DNA of 60,356 nt from Marinomonas foliarum (GCF_003337275.1 NZ_QPJQ01000029.1:1-60356), one strand, 5' to 3'; counted from the first letter of the stretch, positions 50,817 to 60,280 are shown. Program-made: numbers and translations. Notes: a model not told the origin generated them from the letters alone.

Positions 50817-51869
50817 TTATCGAACCATAATACATACTGTAACTTCTTCACGATCATGATAAAGGTGCTTTATTTGATACTGATAACCGACGCCAGCTTT
50901 TCTCAACATTGCCTCTATCATCTGTAAGCACAAAGACACTTCTTGGTAGCGTTTTTTCATTGGCAGCTTGAGGTTAAAAATTGCTCGTCTAGTCCATCCA
51001 CTTGCCAACCAATTAGCCATTAATTCTGCGACTTTAATTGGTCGCTCCACCATGTCACAAACTAACCAATCTACAGTGTAAGGTGGCTCATATTTAAAAC
51101 CATCTGCCTTTTCGTGCTGAACCAAACCCGTCGACATTAATTCTTTTTGCATTGGGCCATTATCAATTGCAATAACATGAATGCCTTTTTTAACAAACTG
51201 ATATGTCCAGCCGCCAGGGGCCGCACCAAGATCAACCGCAGTCATACCCTCTGTTAGGTCAGACTCTCGCGTTTGTTCTGGCACAAATTGTAGAAAAGCT
51301 TCCTCCAGCTTAAGTGTTGAACGGCTTGGGCCTGCTGCAGGAAAGCGCAAACGACGAATCCCCATCGGAAACTCACTACGGCAGACCGCGTATGAAACAC
51401 CTAAGTAAGCCGCCTCACCATCCAGCATAAACACATGATGACGAACACCTACCGCCTTATTACGCAACACCCCCGACTTTTTCCAGCCGTCACGCAATGG
51501 CTTTTCCAGCTTCTTAATTAAACCCGACAAAGATTTAGCTTCATTAGTGTCTGCTGTTTCAATCCAGATTTCTTCCGCAAGCGGCAATTCCCGAGCGGCC
51601 TCTAGCAAGGACTCAACTCGGCCACCCTGCTCCAACTCAATCACGTCATTCACAGCGATAATCTGGCGAGCAAATATAAGGCGGTTAAAACTCAATTGCT
51701 GAATCAAGGTTTCGCCAGCATCAGGCTGGTCAAAGTTATACACAATATAGCCAGCATCCGGCACAACTTTGGCGTACCCGTAAAAACCTTTACTGCTCGC
51801 TACTTCAGATAACTCAGCCGCACAATCTTTTTCAAAGCCTTGACGACAATAAACCAAAACATTTTTCAT
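50817..51869 (-). CDS. rlmM: 23S rRNA (cytidine2498-2'-O)-methyltransferase
   Basis: RlmM methylates C2498 in 23S rRNA. An N-terminal THUMP-like RNA-binding domain (about 1-160) precedes a Rossmann methyltransferase domain with the SAM motif DLGAAPGGWT (213-222) and IHVIAIDNGPM. The KDKE-type residues are seen at LKLEEAF (about 187), VCDMVERP and FNLKLPMKKR. Length 350 residues. AAGGA precedes the ATG. It is followed on the other side by the minus-strand pseudouridine synthase. Confidence 0.94.
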   Translation of the reverse strand: MKNVLVYCRQGFEKDCAAELSEVASSKGFYGYAKVVPDAGYIVYNFDQPDAGETLIQQLSFNRLIFARQIIAVNDVIELEQGGRVESLLEAARELPLAEEIWIETADTNEAKSLSGLIKKLEKPLRDGWKKSGVLRNKAVGVRHHVFMLDGEAAYLGVSYAVCRSEFPMGIRRLRFPAAGPSRSTLKLEEAFLQFVPEQTRESDLTEGMTAVDLGAAPGGWTYQFVKKGIHVIAIDNGPMQKELMSTGLVQHEKADGFKYEPPYTVDWLVCDMVERPIKVAELMANWLASGWTRRAIFNLKLPMKKRYQEVSLCLQMIEAMLRKAGVGYQYQIKHLYHDREEVTVCIMVR

Positions 51870-51914
51870 TCAAATTCCTTCTTAGCAAGCATTCAAGCTA
51901 GCTAAGTTAATCAA

Positions 51915-52586
51915 TTATTTTTTAGAGGGCCATTTTAATAAAGACTCATCAAACTGAGCGCCCACAAAGTCACCTAAAGCTGATGAAAACATCGCCCCAT
52001 TATTTGGTGCACAAACATAAACCTTATCCTCTCCATGCCAGTTAAACTGCAAAAAATAAGCATGAAGGTATCCTCTATCTGCCTCTTCACCACCATATCT
52101 AAGATCGCCAAAAATGGGCGAACCAATACTTTTTAATGCAACACGAATCTGGTGGGTTTTCCCCGTTAAAGGCCTAACAATGAAAACCCTAAACCCTTGA
52201 AAAGATGAAGAAAAAAACTGAGTGACAGCCATATTCTCACCTTCTTTGGTCAATTTCCACTGCCCCCTTCGACTAGGGGACATACCACCAGCGATCGTGC
52301 CTTGTTTTTTTCTAGGCTTGCGCTTTGATAACGCCAAATAGCGTTTTTCAACTGCATGCTGCTCAAACATCCTACCAAAGTCAGCCGCTGCCTTTGCGTG
52401 ACACGCCACAACCAACAGACCCGACGTCATTTTATCCAATCGATGCACCGGATAAAACGTTTGCTCAGGGTAATAGGCAGACAAAGACTGCATAACTCCC
52501 ATCTCTTCTGACTCTGCATGAAAGCTCATACCAGCGGGCTTATCGATCACCCAATAATCATCACAACGAAACAATATAGGAAGCAA
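51915..52586 (-). CDS. RluA-type pseudouridine synthase (TIGR01621-like)
   Basis: The 223-residue protein has the RluA/RluC catalytic motif HRLDKMTSGLLVVA with D51, the opening WVIDKPAGMSFHAE, a KRYLALSK strand, and PLTGKTHQIRVALKSIGSPIFGDLRYGG. No S4 domain is present. The RNA target cannot be told from sequence. The start is TTG at 52586 with GGGG upstream. The nearest gene, rlmM, is also an rRNA modifier, but the two lie about 45 nt apart and need not be linked. Confidence 0.88.
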   Translation of the reverse strand: MLPILFRCDDYWVIDKPAGMSFHAESEEMGVMQSLSAYYPEQTFYPVHRLDKMTSGLLVVACHAKAAADFGRMFEQHAVEKRYLALSKRKPRKKQGTIAGGMSPSRRGQWKLTKEGENMAVTQFFSSSFQGFRVFIVRPLTGKTHQIRVALKSIGSPIFGDLRYGGEEADRGYLHAYFLQFNWHGEDKVYVCAPNNGAMFSSALGDFVGAQFDESLLKWPSKK

Positions 52587-52690
52587 ATGAGCCCCACCAC
52601 GAATAAATAAAGAAAAAATGGATTAGCCAACAAGTTTATCCACAGAGAAAGTGGACAACTCATATGTCAATACAGGGAAGTAAATATAAT

Positions 52691-53788
52691 CTAATTTTGA
52701 TAATCTGACTGCACAGAAAGGCGATTACGACCACTACGCTTCGCGACATAAAGACCTTTATCAGCTTGCGCTAGTATTTCTTCATAACGTGAAACGCCAG
52801 GGTCTATTGCAGCCAAACCGATGCTAATAGTAACAGGAATAACAATTCCATTTTCCGTCTCTATCAACATATCTTCAACAGACCGCCTCATAGCTTCCAT
52901 GATATCAGCAGCGTCTTTGATGCTAGTTCCACGCATAATAACGATGAACTCTTCACCGCCGTAACGACCAATCTCATCCTGTGGCCGAATAACAGAAGCC
53001 ATCATTGCAGATACTTTAGCCAGCACAAGGTCACCAGCTTCATGACCAAAGGTGTCATTAATTTTTTTAAAATGGTCCAAATCTACGATTGAGAAAACAC
53101 ATGATTCTCTATTGATAATTGAATCTGCAAAAATATTAACTGCATCGGCCAATACCTTTCGCCGATTAGATAACCCCGTCAGCTCATCTTTTTCAGCAAG
53201 GATACGTAAATGCTGATTAACTGACTTCAAGCGACTTATAACTAGGTTTATAACCATTGCAAAATTAAAGGTCACCGCAAAAAACACCAAGATAACGGAT
53301 AACTCTTGATCTGTTGAATTAAGATACAATCCATTGGTATCGGTCAATTCACAAAGTAAAAATAACGCTAATGAGATGCCAACAACCCAATATTTCACTG
53401 CTTGTCGATCTGTTCTAAAAACAACTAAAGCATAAGCAATAACATTGACAAAAAACCAATGAAAACCGCTTTCAGTACCAAAATAAAACAAGCTGAGAAT
53501 AGATGTTTGAAAAATTTTAATGATAGGCATTAAAATCTGAGCCCTAAAAAGATGCCCAATAAAATTGTATCGAAGACCCACCAAGGCAACTAGTAGACCC
53601 AAAGTAGAAAGGATGGTAATAGAGTACATTTGACGAAAGGTAAAAACAGCGATCAAAAACAAACAGCCCACACAAAAAATTATGTAAGAGAAGTTCACTA
53701 CATGCTTTTGATTGAGGTCATTTCCAAATTCATCCTCAAAACCAATATTCAAAAGCGTATTTATGAATTGCTTTATCGATGAAAACAC
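52691..53788 (-). CDS. Membrane diguanylate cyclase (six-helix N-terminus plus GGDEF)
   Basis: About six membrane helices (residues ~28-200) precede a GGDEF domain (about 200-355). Active-site GGEEF is intact, and RPQD sits five residues before the RYGGEEF core in the standard I-site position, so feedback inhibition by c-di-GMP is expected. VDLDHFKKINDTFGHEAGDLVLA and VTISIGLAA are typical. The start is GTG at 53788 after CGGGG. No sensor ligand is evident from the membrane part. Confidence 0.9.
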   Translation of the reverse strand: MFSSIKQFINTLLNIGFEDEFGNDLNQKHVVNFSYIIFCVGCLFLIAVFTFRQMYSITILSTLGLLVALVGLRYNFIGHLFRAQILMPIIKIFQTSILSLFYFGTESGFHWFFVNVIAYALVVFRTDRQAVKYWVVGISLALFLLCELTDTNGLYLNSTDQELSVILVFFAVTFNFAMVINLVISRLKSVNQHLRILAEKDELTGLSNRRKVLADAVNIFADSIINRESCVFSIVDLDHFKKINDTFGHEAGDLVLAKVSAMMASVIRPQDEIGRYGGEEFIVIMRGTSIKDAADIMEAMRRSVEDMLIETENGIVIPVTISIGLAAIDPGVSRYEEILAQADKGLYVAKRSGRNRLSVQSDYQN

Positions 53789-54265
53789 AATACCCCGTAT
53801 ATATTTGCCTGAAATAATTTAAATTGCGATCAAATCGCTATATTCATCACCCAATACGTACAAAAAAACAGTTTTCTATAATGTGCAGGCTAAAGCGCAT
53901 ACTTTACAGAAAACCAATTATTTTTTCTATAAATTAAGCCAAGTAAAAACCCTACAAAGAGGGTTTGACAACCTCCCCTCCTATCTCCTAAAAAATAACG
54001 ACAATCACATGCTATCATTTTGCAAAATCAAGTAAACTTTTCGTCAAAGAATCCACTTCGTTGGCATGAAACTTGATTATTATCAATACTAAAAGCAAAA
54101 AATTAACTGATCGGTCAAAAATACATGAGAAAGATCAGAAATGCCCCAAAAGGAAGCGAGGCATAAACCAAAACGGTGCACAAAGATGAAAAAGTTATCA
54201 TACATATCGGATGACACAGTATCTTCAAGTCTTTTACTCATTTAATAGAATAAGGTGCCAGTACA
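53789..54265. other. Intergenic region upstream of the purine transporter (477 bp)
   Basis: It lies between the divergent diguanylate cyclase and ABC-transporter genes. AAACCCT/AGGGTTT (53947-53966) forms a short hairpin without a T tract. TTGGCATG at 54061, followed by TTGAT, resembles a -24/-12 sigma-54 promoter but lacks the -12 C. A 19-codon frame (54186-54245) ends 20 nt before the transporter start. No gene or known riboswitch was recognised. Confidence 0.55.
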
Positions 54266-55822
54266 TTGAAAAAGCACAATTTGGTATCACGCCTTGAGCT
54301 CACAAACATTACCAAGCAATACCCCGGCTGCCTTGCCAACGACAACATCAGCTTAACCCTGATGCCAGGAGAAATTCATGCTCTGCTAGGAGAAAATGGT
54401 GCAGGCAAAAGCACTTTAGTAAAAACCATTTATGGTGTGGTGGCTCCAGACAAAGGAGACATTATTTGGAATGGGAAAGAAGTCTCTATCAAATCACCCT
54501 CTATTGCTCGTGATTTAGGTATTGGGATGGTGTTTCAGCATTTTTCATTATTCGAAACATTAACAGTTAGCCAAAACATTGAGTTATGTTTGAGCAAGAC
54601 ACAATTAAATGAAATCGGAGATTTAGCAGAAAGAATTACTCACCTCTCTGCAGAATATGGCTTAAACGTAAAGCCAAGCCGATACGTACATTCACTATCA
54701 ATAGGAGAAAGACAACGTGTTGAAATAATGCGCTGCCTAGTTCAATCCGTAAAATTACTAATCTTAGACGAACCTACCTCGGTTTTAACCCCCCAAGAAG
54801 TGTCAGGGTTATTTGGCGTTCTACGTACACTTTCAAATGAAGGCTGTAGCATTTTATTTATCAGCCACAAGCTCCATGAAGTTACAGAAATTTGCCATAA
54901 AGCCACTATTCTACGAGGCGGAAAAGTGGTTGATACCTGCATTCCACAAAGAGAAACACCAGCTTCTATTGCAAAAATGATGGTAGGTGATCTTGCTGAA
55001 CAAGATGCAGGGTACACAAAAAAAGAAGGCACTGTTGGCGTTTTTAACGTCGAAGACTTATCTCTTGCAGCCAAGCAGCCTTTTGGGACAACGCTTAAGA
55101 ACCTCAACTTCGAACTAAAATCAGGTGAAATCCTCGGCATCGCTGGCGTTGCTGGCAACGGTCAAGACGAATTGATGGCCATTATCAGTGGTGAAGATGA
55201 ACGCAGTGTAAAGAACAGCTTATCACTTGATGGTTCAGACATTAGTGATTTAAATGCTGGCGAGCGTCGAAAACTTGGTATGGCATACGTTCCAGAAGAG
55301 CGCTTAGGTCGAGGCGCTGTTCCAGACATGAGCCTAACAGAAAATACCCTTCTAACTCACAGCCAAGGCTTCATTAGAAACGGCCTAGTCGATTGGCAGA
55401 GTATAAAAGGCTACACCAGCGAGCTCATCACCAAATATAAAGTAAAATGTCACGGTGAATTCTCCGAAGCGAAAAGCTTAAGTGGCGGCAACTTGCAAAA
55501 ATTCATCATGGGGCGCGAAATTGGACAGAACCCTAAAGTGCTTATTTGTGCCCACCCTACTTGGGGAGTCGATGTAGGCGCAGCACTTGCCATTCATCAA
55601 GCCCTATTAGAACTTCGTGATAAAGGCGCTGCCATTTTGCTTATTTCGGAAGACATTGATGAATTATTTTTGTTGGCCGACCGAATGGCAGCTGTTTGCG
55701 ATGGCTACCTATCACCTGTTGTGAAAACTGAAACCACCAACATAGATCAAATAGGACAATGGATGGCTGGTACTTTTATAAAAAATACGTCAGCCTCTGA
55801 CAAACAAGAGGCAACCGCATGA
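54266..55822 (+). CDS. BMP-type purine/nucleoside ABC transporter, ATP-binding protein
   Basis: Two ATPase domains in one chain (518 residues), the sugar/nucleoside CUT2-like type. NBD1 has GENGAGKSTL, LSIGERQRVEIMR and ILDEPTSVLTP. NBD2 has a degenerate Walker A (GVAGNGQDELM) and LSGGNLQKFIMGREI, as usual for this family. The start is TTG at 54266 with AGGTG 9 nt upstream. First of five genes; its stop overlaps the next start by 4 nt. The transporter likely imports a purine base or nucleoside. Confidence 0.9.
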   Translation: MKKHNLVSRLELTNITKQYPGCLANDNISLTLMPGEIHALLGENGAGKSTLVKTIYGVVAPDKGDIIWNGKEVSIKSPSIARDLGIGMVFQHFSLFETLTVSQNIELCLSKTQLNEIGDLAERITHLSAEYGLNVKPSRYVHSLSIGERQRVEIMRCLVQSVKLLILDEPTSVLTPQEVSGLFGVLRTLSNEGCSILFISHKLHEVTEICHKATILRGGKVVDTCIPQRETPASIAKMMVGDLAEQDAGYTKKEGTVGVFNVEDLSLAAKQPFGTTLKNLNFELKSGEILGIAGVAGNGQDELMAIISGEDERSVKNSLSLDGSDISDLNAGERRKLGMAYVPEERLGRGAVPDMSLTENTLLTHSQGFIRNGLVDWQSIKGYTSELITKYKVKCHGEFSEAKSLSGGNLQKFIMGREIGQNPKVLICAHPTWGVDVGAALAIHQALLELRDKGAAILLISEDIDELFLLADRMAAVCDGYLSPVVKTETTNIDQIGQWMAGTFIKNTSASDKQEATA

Positions 55823-56886
55823 TTCTTATCCAAGCTCGTACTGAGCCAAGCTCATTGATGAAAGTGGCTTCACCGCTTCTAGCTATTGCGTTAACCCTGA
55901 TCTTTGGCTGCGTTCTTTTCTCAGCCATAGGAAAATCGCCGATTCAAGCATTGCATGTCTTATTAATCGCACCATTAGCGGACAGTTACAACATTGGAGA
56001 AATGTTTGTCAAAATGGGGCCTCTCCTACTCTGTGCTGTTGGCCTGTCTTTATGTTATCGAGCCAATTTATGGAACATTGGTGCTGAAGGTCAACTATTA
56101 GCAGGCGCTCTAGGTGGATCGGCAATGGCGCTTTACTTTGGCGATTCTGACTCTATTCTTGCCTTGCCAATAACCTTATTAGCCGGCATAGCATCAGGCA
56201 TGATTTGGGCGGCAATTCCGACCTATTTAAAGTTACGCTTTAATTCAAACCTAATATTAACCACCATCATGTTTAACTACATCGGCCTATATCTTCTTAT
56301 TTGGGCAGTACATGGACCTCTCCGTGATCCCCAAGGCTTCGGCTTTCCTGAGTCCGCAATGTTTTCCGATACCACTCTCTTACCGACACTATTTGAGAGC
56401 AGCAGAATTCACCTTGGTATAGTTTTTGCCATCATATCCGCTTTTATCGCTTGGTTTATATTAAGCAAATCCCACCTTGGCTTTCAAATACGAGTTTTTG
56501 GTTCCGATGAACCAGCAGCAAAGTACGCAGGCTTTAGTAGCAGAAAACTAAGCTGGATGGTGATGCTTTTTGCAGGTGCATTAGCAGGCTTAGCAGGTGT
56601 CAGTGAAACCACTGGCCCAATTGGGCAACTGGTTCCCAATGTATCACCCGGTTACGGCTATTCCGCCATCATTGTTGCTTACCTAGGAAGACTAAATCCT
56701 CTTGGCGCTATCTTAGCAGCAGTTTTCATGGCGGTTCTCTATATGGGAGGCGATTTAGCACAAATCGAAATGGGCATCCCCGTTGCCGTGGTGAGTATGT
56801 TCCAAGGTGTTTTATTGTTCTTCCTTTTGGCATGTGACTTTTTTATTAACAACAGACTCGCCTTTTCTAATAAAGCGACAAACTAG
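55819..56886 (+). CDS. BMP-type purine/nucleoside ABC transporter, permease 1
   Basis: A 355-residue inner-membrane permease of the BPD_transp_2 class with about nine to ten helices and the loop YRANLWNIGAEGQLLAGALGG, plus a late GYGYSAIIVAYLGRLNPLGAI. Paired with the second permease to form a heterodimeric channel. It starts inside the ATPase stop codon overlap. Confidence 0.9.
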   Translation: MILIQARTEPSSLMKVASPLLAIALTLIFGCVLFSAIGKSPIQALHVLLIAPLADSYNIGEMFVKMGPLLLCAVGLSLCYRANLWNIGAEGQLLAGALGGSAMALYFGDSDSILALPITLLAGIASGMIWAAIPTYLKLRFNSNLILTTIMFNYIGLYLLIWAVHGPLRDPQGFGFPESAMFSDTTLLPTLFESSRIHLGIVFAIISAFIAWFILSKSHLGFQIRVFGSDEPAAKYAGFSSRKLSWMVMLFAGALAGLAGVSETTGPIGQLVPNVSPGYGYSAIIVAYLGRLNPLGAILAAVFMAVLYMGGDLAQIEMGIPVAVVSMFQGVLLFFLLACDFFINNRLAFSNKATN

Positions 56887-56895
56887 GAGCCTATT

Positions 56896-57828
56896 TTGGA
56901 CTCAGATCTAATCGTACAAATATTGTTTGCCGCCGTAAAAACTGGCACTCCGTTGCTTTTTATTGCCCTAGGTGAAGTTATATGTGAAAAATCTGGCGTG
57001 TTAAACCTTGGCCAAGAAGGCATGATGTTAATGGGCGCTGTAGTAGGCTTCCTAGCGGCTTATGGCACAGGTAGTGCAGGACTTGGTGTTCTTGCTGCCA
57101 TGATAATGGGGTGCATAATGAGCTTAATTTTCGCAGTACTCGTTCTGCATCTTGGCGCCAATCAAGTAGCCACAGGGCTTGCTTTAACTATTTTTGGAAC
57201 CGGCTTAAGTGCTTTTATTGGATCAGGTGTTGTTGGCCAAACCATTCAAGGTTTTCAGCCTATTGCCATTCCACTGCTATCGGACATTCCCTTTCTCGGT
57301 CGCATTCTTTTTAGTCATGACATTTTGGTTTACACCTCTTTTGCTATGACCTTTATTCTGATGTTTGTGATTTACAAAACACGCATCGGACTAACCTTAA
57401 CCGCCGTCGGAGAAAACCCTCACGCAGCAAACGCCATAGGCATTAAAGTGTTAAGAGTTCGCTATTTAGCCGTCATGTTTGGCGGTGTCATGGCGGGCAT
57501 TTCAGGCGCCTATATGTCGCTTGTTTATACTCCTATGTGGGTAGAAAACATGACAGCGGGGCGCGGCTGGATCGCCCTTGCATTGGTCGTCTTTGCATCG
57601 TGGCGAATCGGCAGAATCATGTTAGGTGCCTACCTCTTCGGCATAGCAAGCATTATGCATTTAGTCCTTCAAGGCTTGGGCTGGTCTATTTCACCAAACC
57701 TACTTGCCATGCTGCCTTATGTCGCAACAGTCATTGTCATGGTGATTATCAGCGCAGATAAATTTAAAGAAAAATTATTGGCCCCTAGGTCATTAGGAAA
57801 AACCTTTGACCCAAGACAAATGGCCTAA
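56896..57828 (+). CDS. BMP-type purine/nucleoside ABC transporter, permease 2
   Basis: The 310-residue partner permease, with GEVICEKSGVLNLGQEGMMLMGAVVGF and AVGENPHAANAIGIKV, typical of the second subunit in BMP transporters. Start is TTG at 56896 with AGGAG 7 nt upstream. Followed by the binding protein gene 55 nt later. Confidence 0.9.
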   Translation: MDSDLIVQILFAAVKTGTPLLFIALGEVICEKSGVLNLGQEGMMLMGAVVGFLAAYGTGSAGLGVLAAMIMGCIMSLIFAVLVLHLGANQVATGLALTIFGTGLSAFIGSGVVGQTIQGFQPIAIPLLSDIPFLGRILFSHDILVYTSFAMTFILMFVIYKTRIGLTLTAVGENPHAANAIGIKVLRVRYLAVMFGGVMAGISGAYMSLVYTPMWVENMTAGRGWIALALVVFASWRIGRIMLGAYLFGIASIMHLVLQGLGWSISPNLLAMLPYVATVIVMVIISADKFKEKLLAPRSLGKTFDPRQMA

Positions 57829-57883
57829 ACAAAAAAAGTGAATACCATAAATAAAATGCCTTCGGGCACAAAAGGAGCAAGCA

Positions 57884-58951
57884 ATGAAACTTAAAAGTGT
57901 ATTGATAGGTCTGGGACTTTTAGCGGGAGCAAGTTTTGTTCAAGCTGAGGATCCACTCAAAGTCGGTTTTGTCTATGTTGGACCCGTTGGCGACTTAGGC
58001 TGGAGCTATGAACATGACAGAGGTCGTAAAGGCATAGAAGAATATTTTGGCGATAAAGTAAAAACCACTTACGTTGAAAACGTGCCAGAAGGTGCTGATG
58101 CCGAGCGAGTAATCACCCAACTTGCTAAAGCAGGCAATGACCTTATTTTCACTACCTCTTTTGGTTTTATGAACCCAACGGTAAAAGTCGCGAAGCGCTT
58201 TCCTAAAGTAAAGTTTGAGCATGCTACTGGATACAAACTGTCTAAAAACTTAGGCACTTACGTTCTTCGCACCTACGAAGGCCGTTATATTTCAGGCGTG
58301 GCTGCAGGCATGATGACCAAAACCAATACCATTGGTTATATTGGCTCATTTCCGATCCCAGAAGTTATCCGTGACATCAACGCCGCTTACATGGGTGCAA
58401 AAAGTGTTAATCCAGATGTAAAAATGAAAATTGTTTGGGCGAATACTTGGTACGATCCAGGTAAAGAGACAGATGCTGCAAACGCACTAATGGACCAAGG
58501 TGTTGATGTAATGCTACAACACACCGACAGCCCAGCGCCGCTTATTGCTGCTGAGAAACGTGGGTTACGCGCCATTGGCCAAGCTTCTGACCAAAGTAAA
58601 TTTGCGCCAAACGCACATATTTTCTCTGTTCGTGATGATTGGGCACCTTACTACATCAAACGAGTGCAAGCCGTTATGGATGGCACATGGGATTCTAAAG
58701 ATTTCTGGGGCGGCTTCCAAGAAGACATGCTATCTCTAGCATCTATTAACCCAAACCTTCCAGCAGATGTTCGAGCTAAAATTGATGCAACTTATACTGC
58801 AATCAATTCTGGTGAATTCAAACCATTCACAGGGCCTATTAAAGACAACAAAGGCAATATCGCAGTTCCAGCCAACCACTCACTAACAGATCAAGAGCTT
58901 GCTCAAGTAAATTGGTATGTTGATGGCATTACTGACGAAATTCCTCGCTAA
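57884..58951 (+). CDS. BMP-family substrate-binding protein (purine/nucleoside)
   Basis: The 355-residue binding protein has a Sec signal peptide (about 1-21, cleavage near VQA-ED) and no lipobox, so it is a soluble periplasmic protein rather than the lipoprotein usual in Gram-positives. The BMP fold shows GFVYVGPVGDLGWSYEHDRGRKGIE, IFTTSFGFMNPTV, GYIGSFPIPEVIRDINAA and WYDPGKETDAANAL. AAAGGAG precedes the ATG. A hairpin terminator (58966-59007) follows and could leave the deaminase at lower expression. Confidence 0.9.
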   Translation: MKLKSVLIGLGLLAGASFVQAEDPLKVGFVYVGPVGDLGWSYEHDRGRKGIEEYFGDKVKTTYVENVPEGADAERVITQLAKAGNDLIFTTSFGFMNPTVKVAKRFPKVKFEHATGYKLSKNLGTYVLRTYEGRYISGVAAGMMTKTNTIGYIGSFPIPEVIRDINAAYMGAKSVNPDVKMKIVWANTWYDPGKETDAANALMDQGVDVMLQHTDSPAPLIAAEKRGLRAIGQASDQSKFAPNAHIFSVRDDWAPYYIKRVQAVMDGTWDSKDFWGGFQEDMLSLASINPNLPADVRAKIDATYTAINSGEFKPFTGPIKDNKGNIAVPANHSLTDQELAQVNWYVDGITDEIPR

Positions 58952-58965
58952 GTCCTACTATGCTT

Positions 58966-59007
58966 ATATACAGCCAGCGCCGCTGGCTGTATATTCTGCC
59001 GTTTTTT
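58966..59007 (+). terminator. Intercistronic terminator or attenuator between BMP and deaminase genes
   Basis: ATATACAGCCAGC (58966-58978) and GCTGGCTGTATAT (58982-58994) form a perfect 13-bp stem with a 3-nt loop. A T7 run follows a few bases later (59001-59007). Confidence 0.7.
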
Positions 59008-59106
59008 TCCTAATCACTATTCTTAAACTCAGCCAACCATCCTTTTTCATCATCGGTTTTATCGCTATATTTAAGAATCAAAGGCAAAGCAACGAAAGGT
59101 AACCCC

Positions 59107-60114
59107 ATGGAAACACTAATCGAACTATCAAAGAAAATGCCCAAAACAGAACTTCATCTACATATTGAAGGCACCTTTGAGCCAGAGCAGATGTTTGCCA
59201 TAGCCCAACGAAATCAAGTGAAACTAAAATACAGCACAGTAGATGCTTTAAAAGCCGCTTATCAATTCACGAACTTACAAGATTTTCTCGATCTTTATTA
59301 TCAAGGTATGTCTGTACTGCTCCATGAAGCCGACTTTTACGACCTTACCATGGCGTATTTGGAAAAAGTTAATAGCGAAAATGTTGTGCACGTAGAGATT
59401 TTCTTTGACCCACAAGGCCACTTATCTCGAGGGGTGGGCTTTGAGCCCCAAATCCGAGGCATCTACAACGCCCTGCAAGACGCCGAGAAAAAATGGGGAA
59501 TGACCTCCAAGCTCATTATGTCTTTCCTACGCCACCTCAGTGAAGAAAGCGCCTTTGACACGCTAGAACAAGCAAAACCTTATTTAGCTTGGATTGATGG
59601 TGTTGGATTAGACAGCTCAGAAGTCGGACATCCGCCGGAAAAATTCTTACGTGTTTTTGAAGCCTGCAAAAATCTTGGCTTAAAGATCACTGCCCATGCT
59701 GGTGAAGAAGGCCCTCCAGAATATGTTTGGCAAGCTATAAACCAAATCGGCGTTGACAGAATTGATCATGGCAACAGAGCGTTAGAAGACGATAAACTTA
59801 TTGATACGATAAAAGAGCGTAATTTAACTCTGACGGTTTGCCCGCTTTCTAATTTAAAGCTTTGTGTCGTCACCGACATGAAAGACCACCCGATCAAAAA
59901 TATGCTGGCACTTGGTTTACATGCTACCGTCAATTCTGACGATCCAGCTTACTTTGGTGGCTACATGAACGACAACTATGCATCACTTATTAATGGCACT
60001 GGCATTAGCAAAGATGAGCTTTTTCAGTTAGCCCAAAACGGCATCACTGGAAGCTGGATGGAAGACCATGTTAAAGAACAGCACTTAAAGGGCCTTCATG
60101 CCCTTTTCGCATAA
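59107..60114 (+). CDS. ade: Adenine deaminase-type enzyme of the adenosine deaminase family
   Basis: The TIM-barrel amidohydrolase has H17 and H19 (ELHLHIEG), H197 and E200 (HAGEEGPPEY), H221 (IDHG) and D278/D279 (NSDDPAYFG). The stretch VGLDSSEVGHPPEKF at about 166-180 and FFDPQGHLSRGV follow the adenine-deaminase (adenine to hypoxanthine) branch rather than the true adenosine deaminases, which usually read GDE there. Adenosine deaminase remains possible. Length 335 residues. AAAGG lies before the ATG. It completes a purine uptake and breakdown set. Confidence 0.85.
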   Translation: METLIELSKKMPKTELHLHIEGTFEPEQMFAIAQRNQVKLKYSTVDALKAAYQFTNLQDFLDLYYQGMSVLLHEADFYDLTMAYLEKVNSENVVHVEIFFDPQGHLSRGVGFEPQIRGIYNALQDAEKKWGMTSKLIMSFLRHLSEESAFDTLEQAKPYLAWIDGVGLDSSEVGHPPEKFLRVFEACKNLGLKITAHAGEEGPPEYVWQAINQIGVDRIDHGNRALEDDKLIDTIKERNLTLTVCPLSNLKLCVVTDMKDHPIKNMLALGLHATVNSDDPAYFGGYMNDNYASLINGTGISKDELFQLAQNGITGSWMEDHVKEQHLKGLHALFA

Positions 60115-60140
60115 GACTGTTATTAGGTGCCTATAACACA

Positions 60141-60186
60141 TGAAACACCGATACCCCGCAGCAAGCTGCGGGGTATCGGTGTTTCA
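60141..60186. repeat. Perfect 21-bp inverted repeat after ade
   Basis: Arms 60141-60161 and 60166-60186 are perfectly complementary with a 4-nt loop. The core is GC-rich (ATACCCCGCAG / CTGCGGGGTAT). The 3' side is TTTCA rather than a long T run, so it may be a terminator or a REP-like element. Confidence 0.85.
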
Positions 60187-60280
60187 TCCGAGCAATATTA
60201 AACTTTATTCATATGCCATTCTCTCGAAGGAAGCCGTCGCAAAACGACTGCTCTCGATCTTGTAGATACCATCTCTCCTA

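Noticed and set aside
52636..52644. TTATCCACA, a perfect DnaA box
   Set aside because: It is isolated, with another single copy at 18771-18779; there is no cluster, AT-rich unwinding element or dnaA/dnaN context, so not an origin.
54137..54160. ATGCC...GGCAT hairpin before the purine transporter
   Set aside because: A 5-bp stem with a large loop, too weak to call a regulatory structure.
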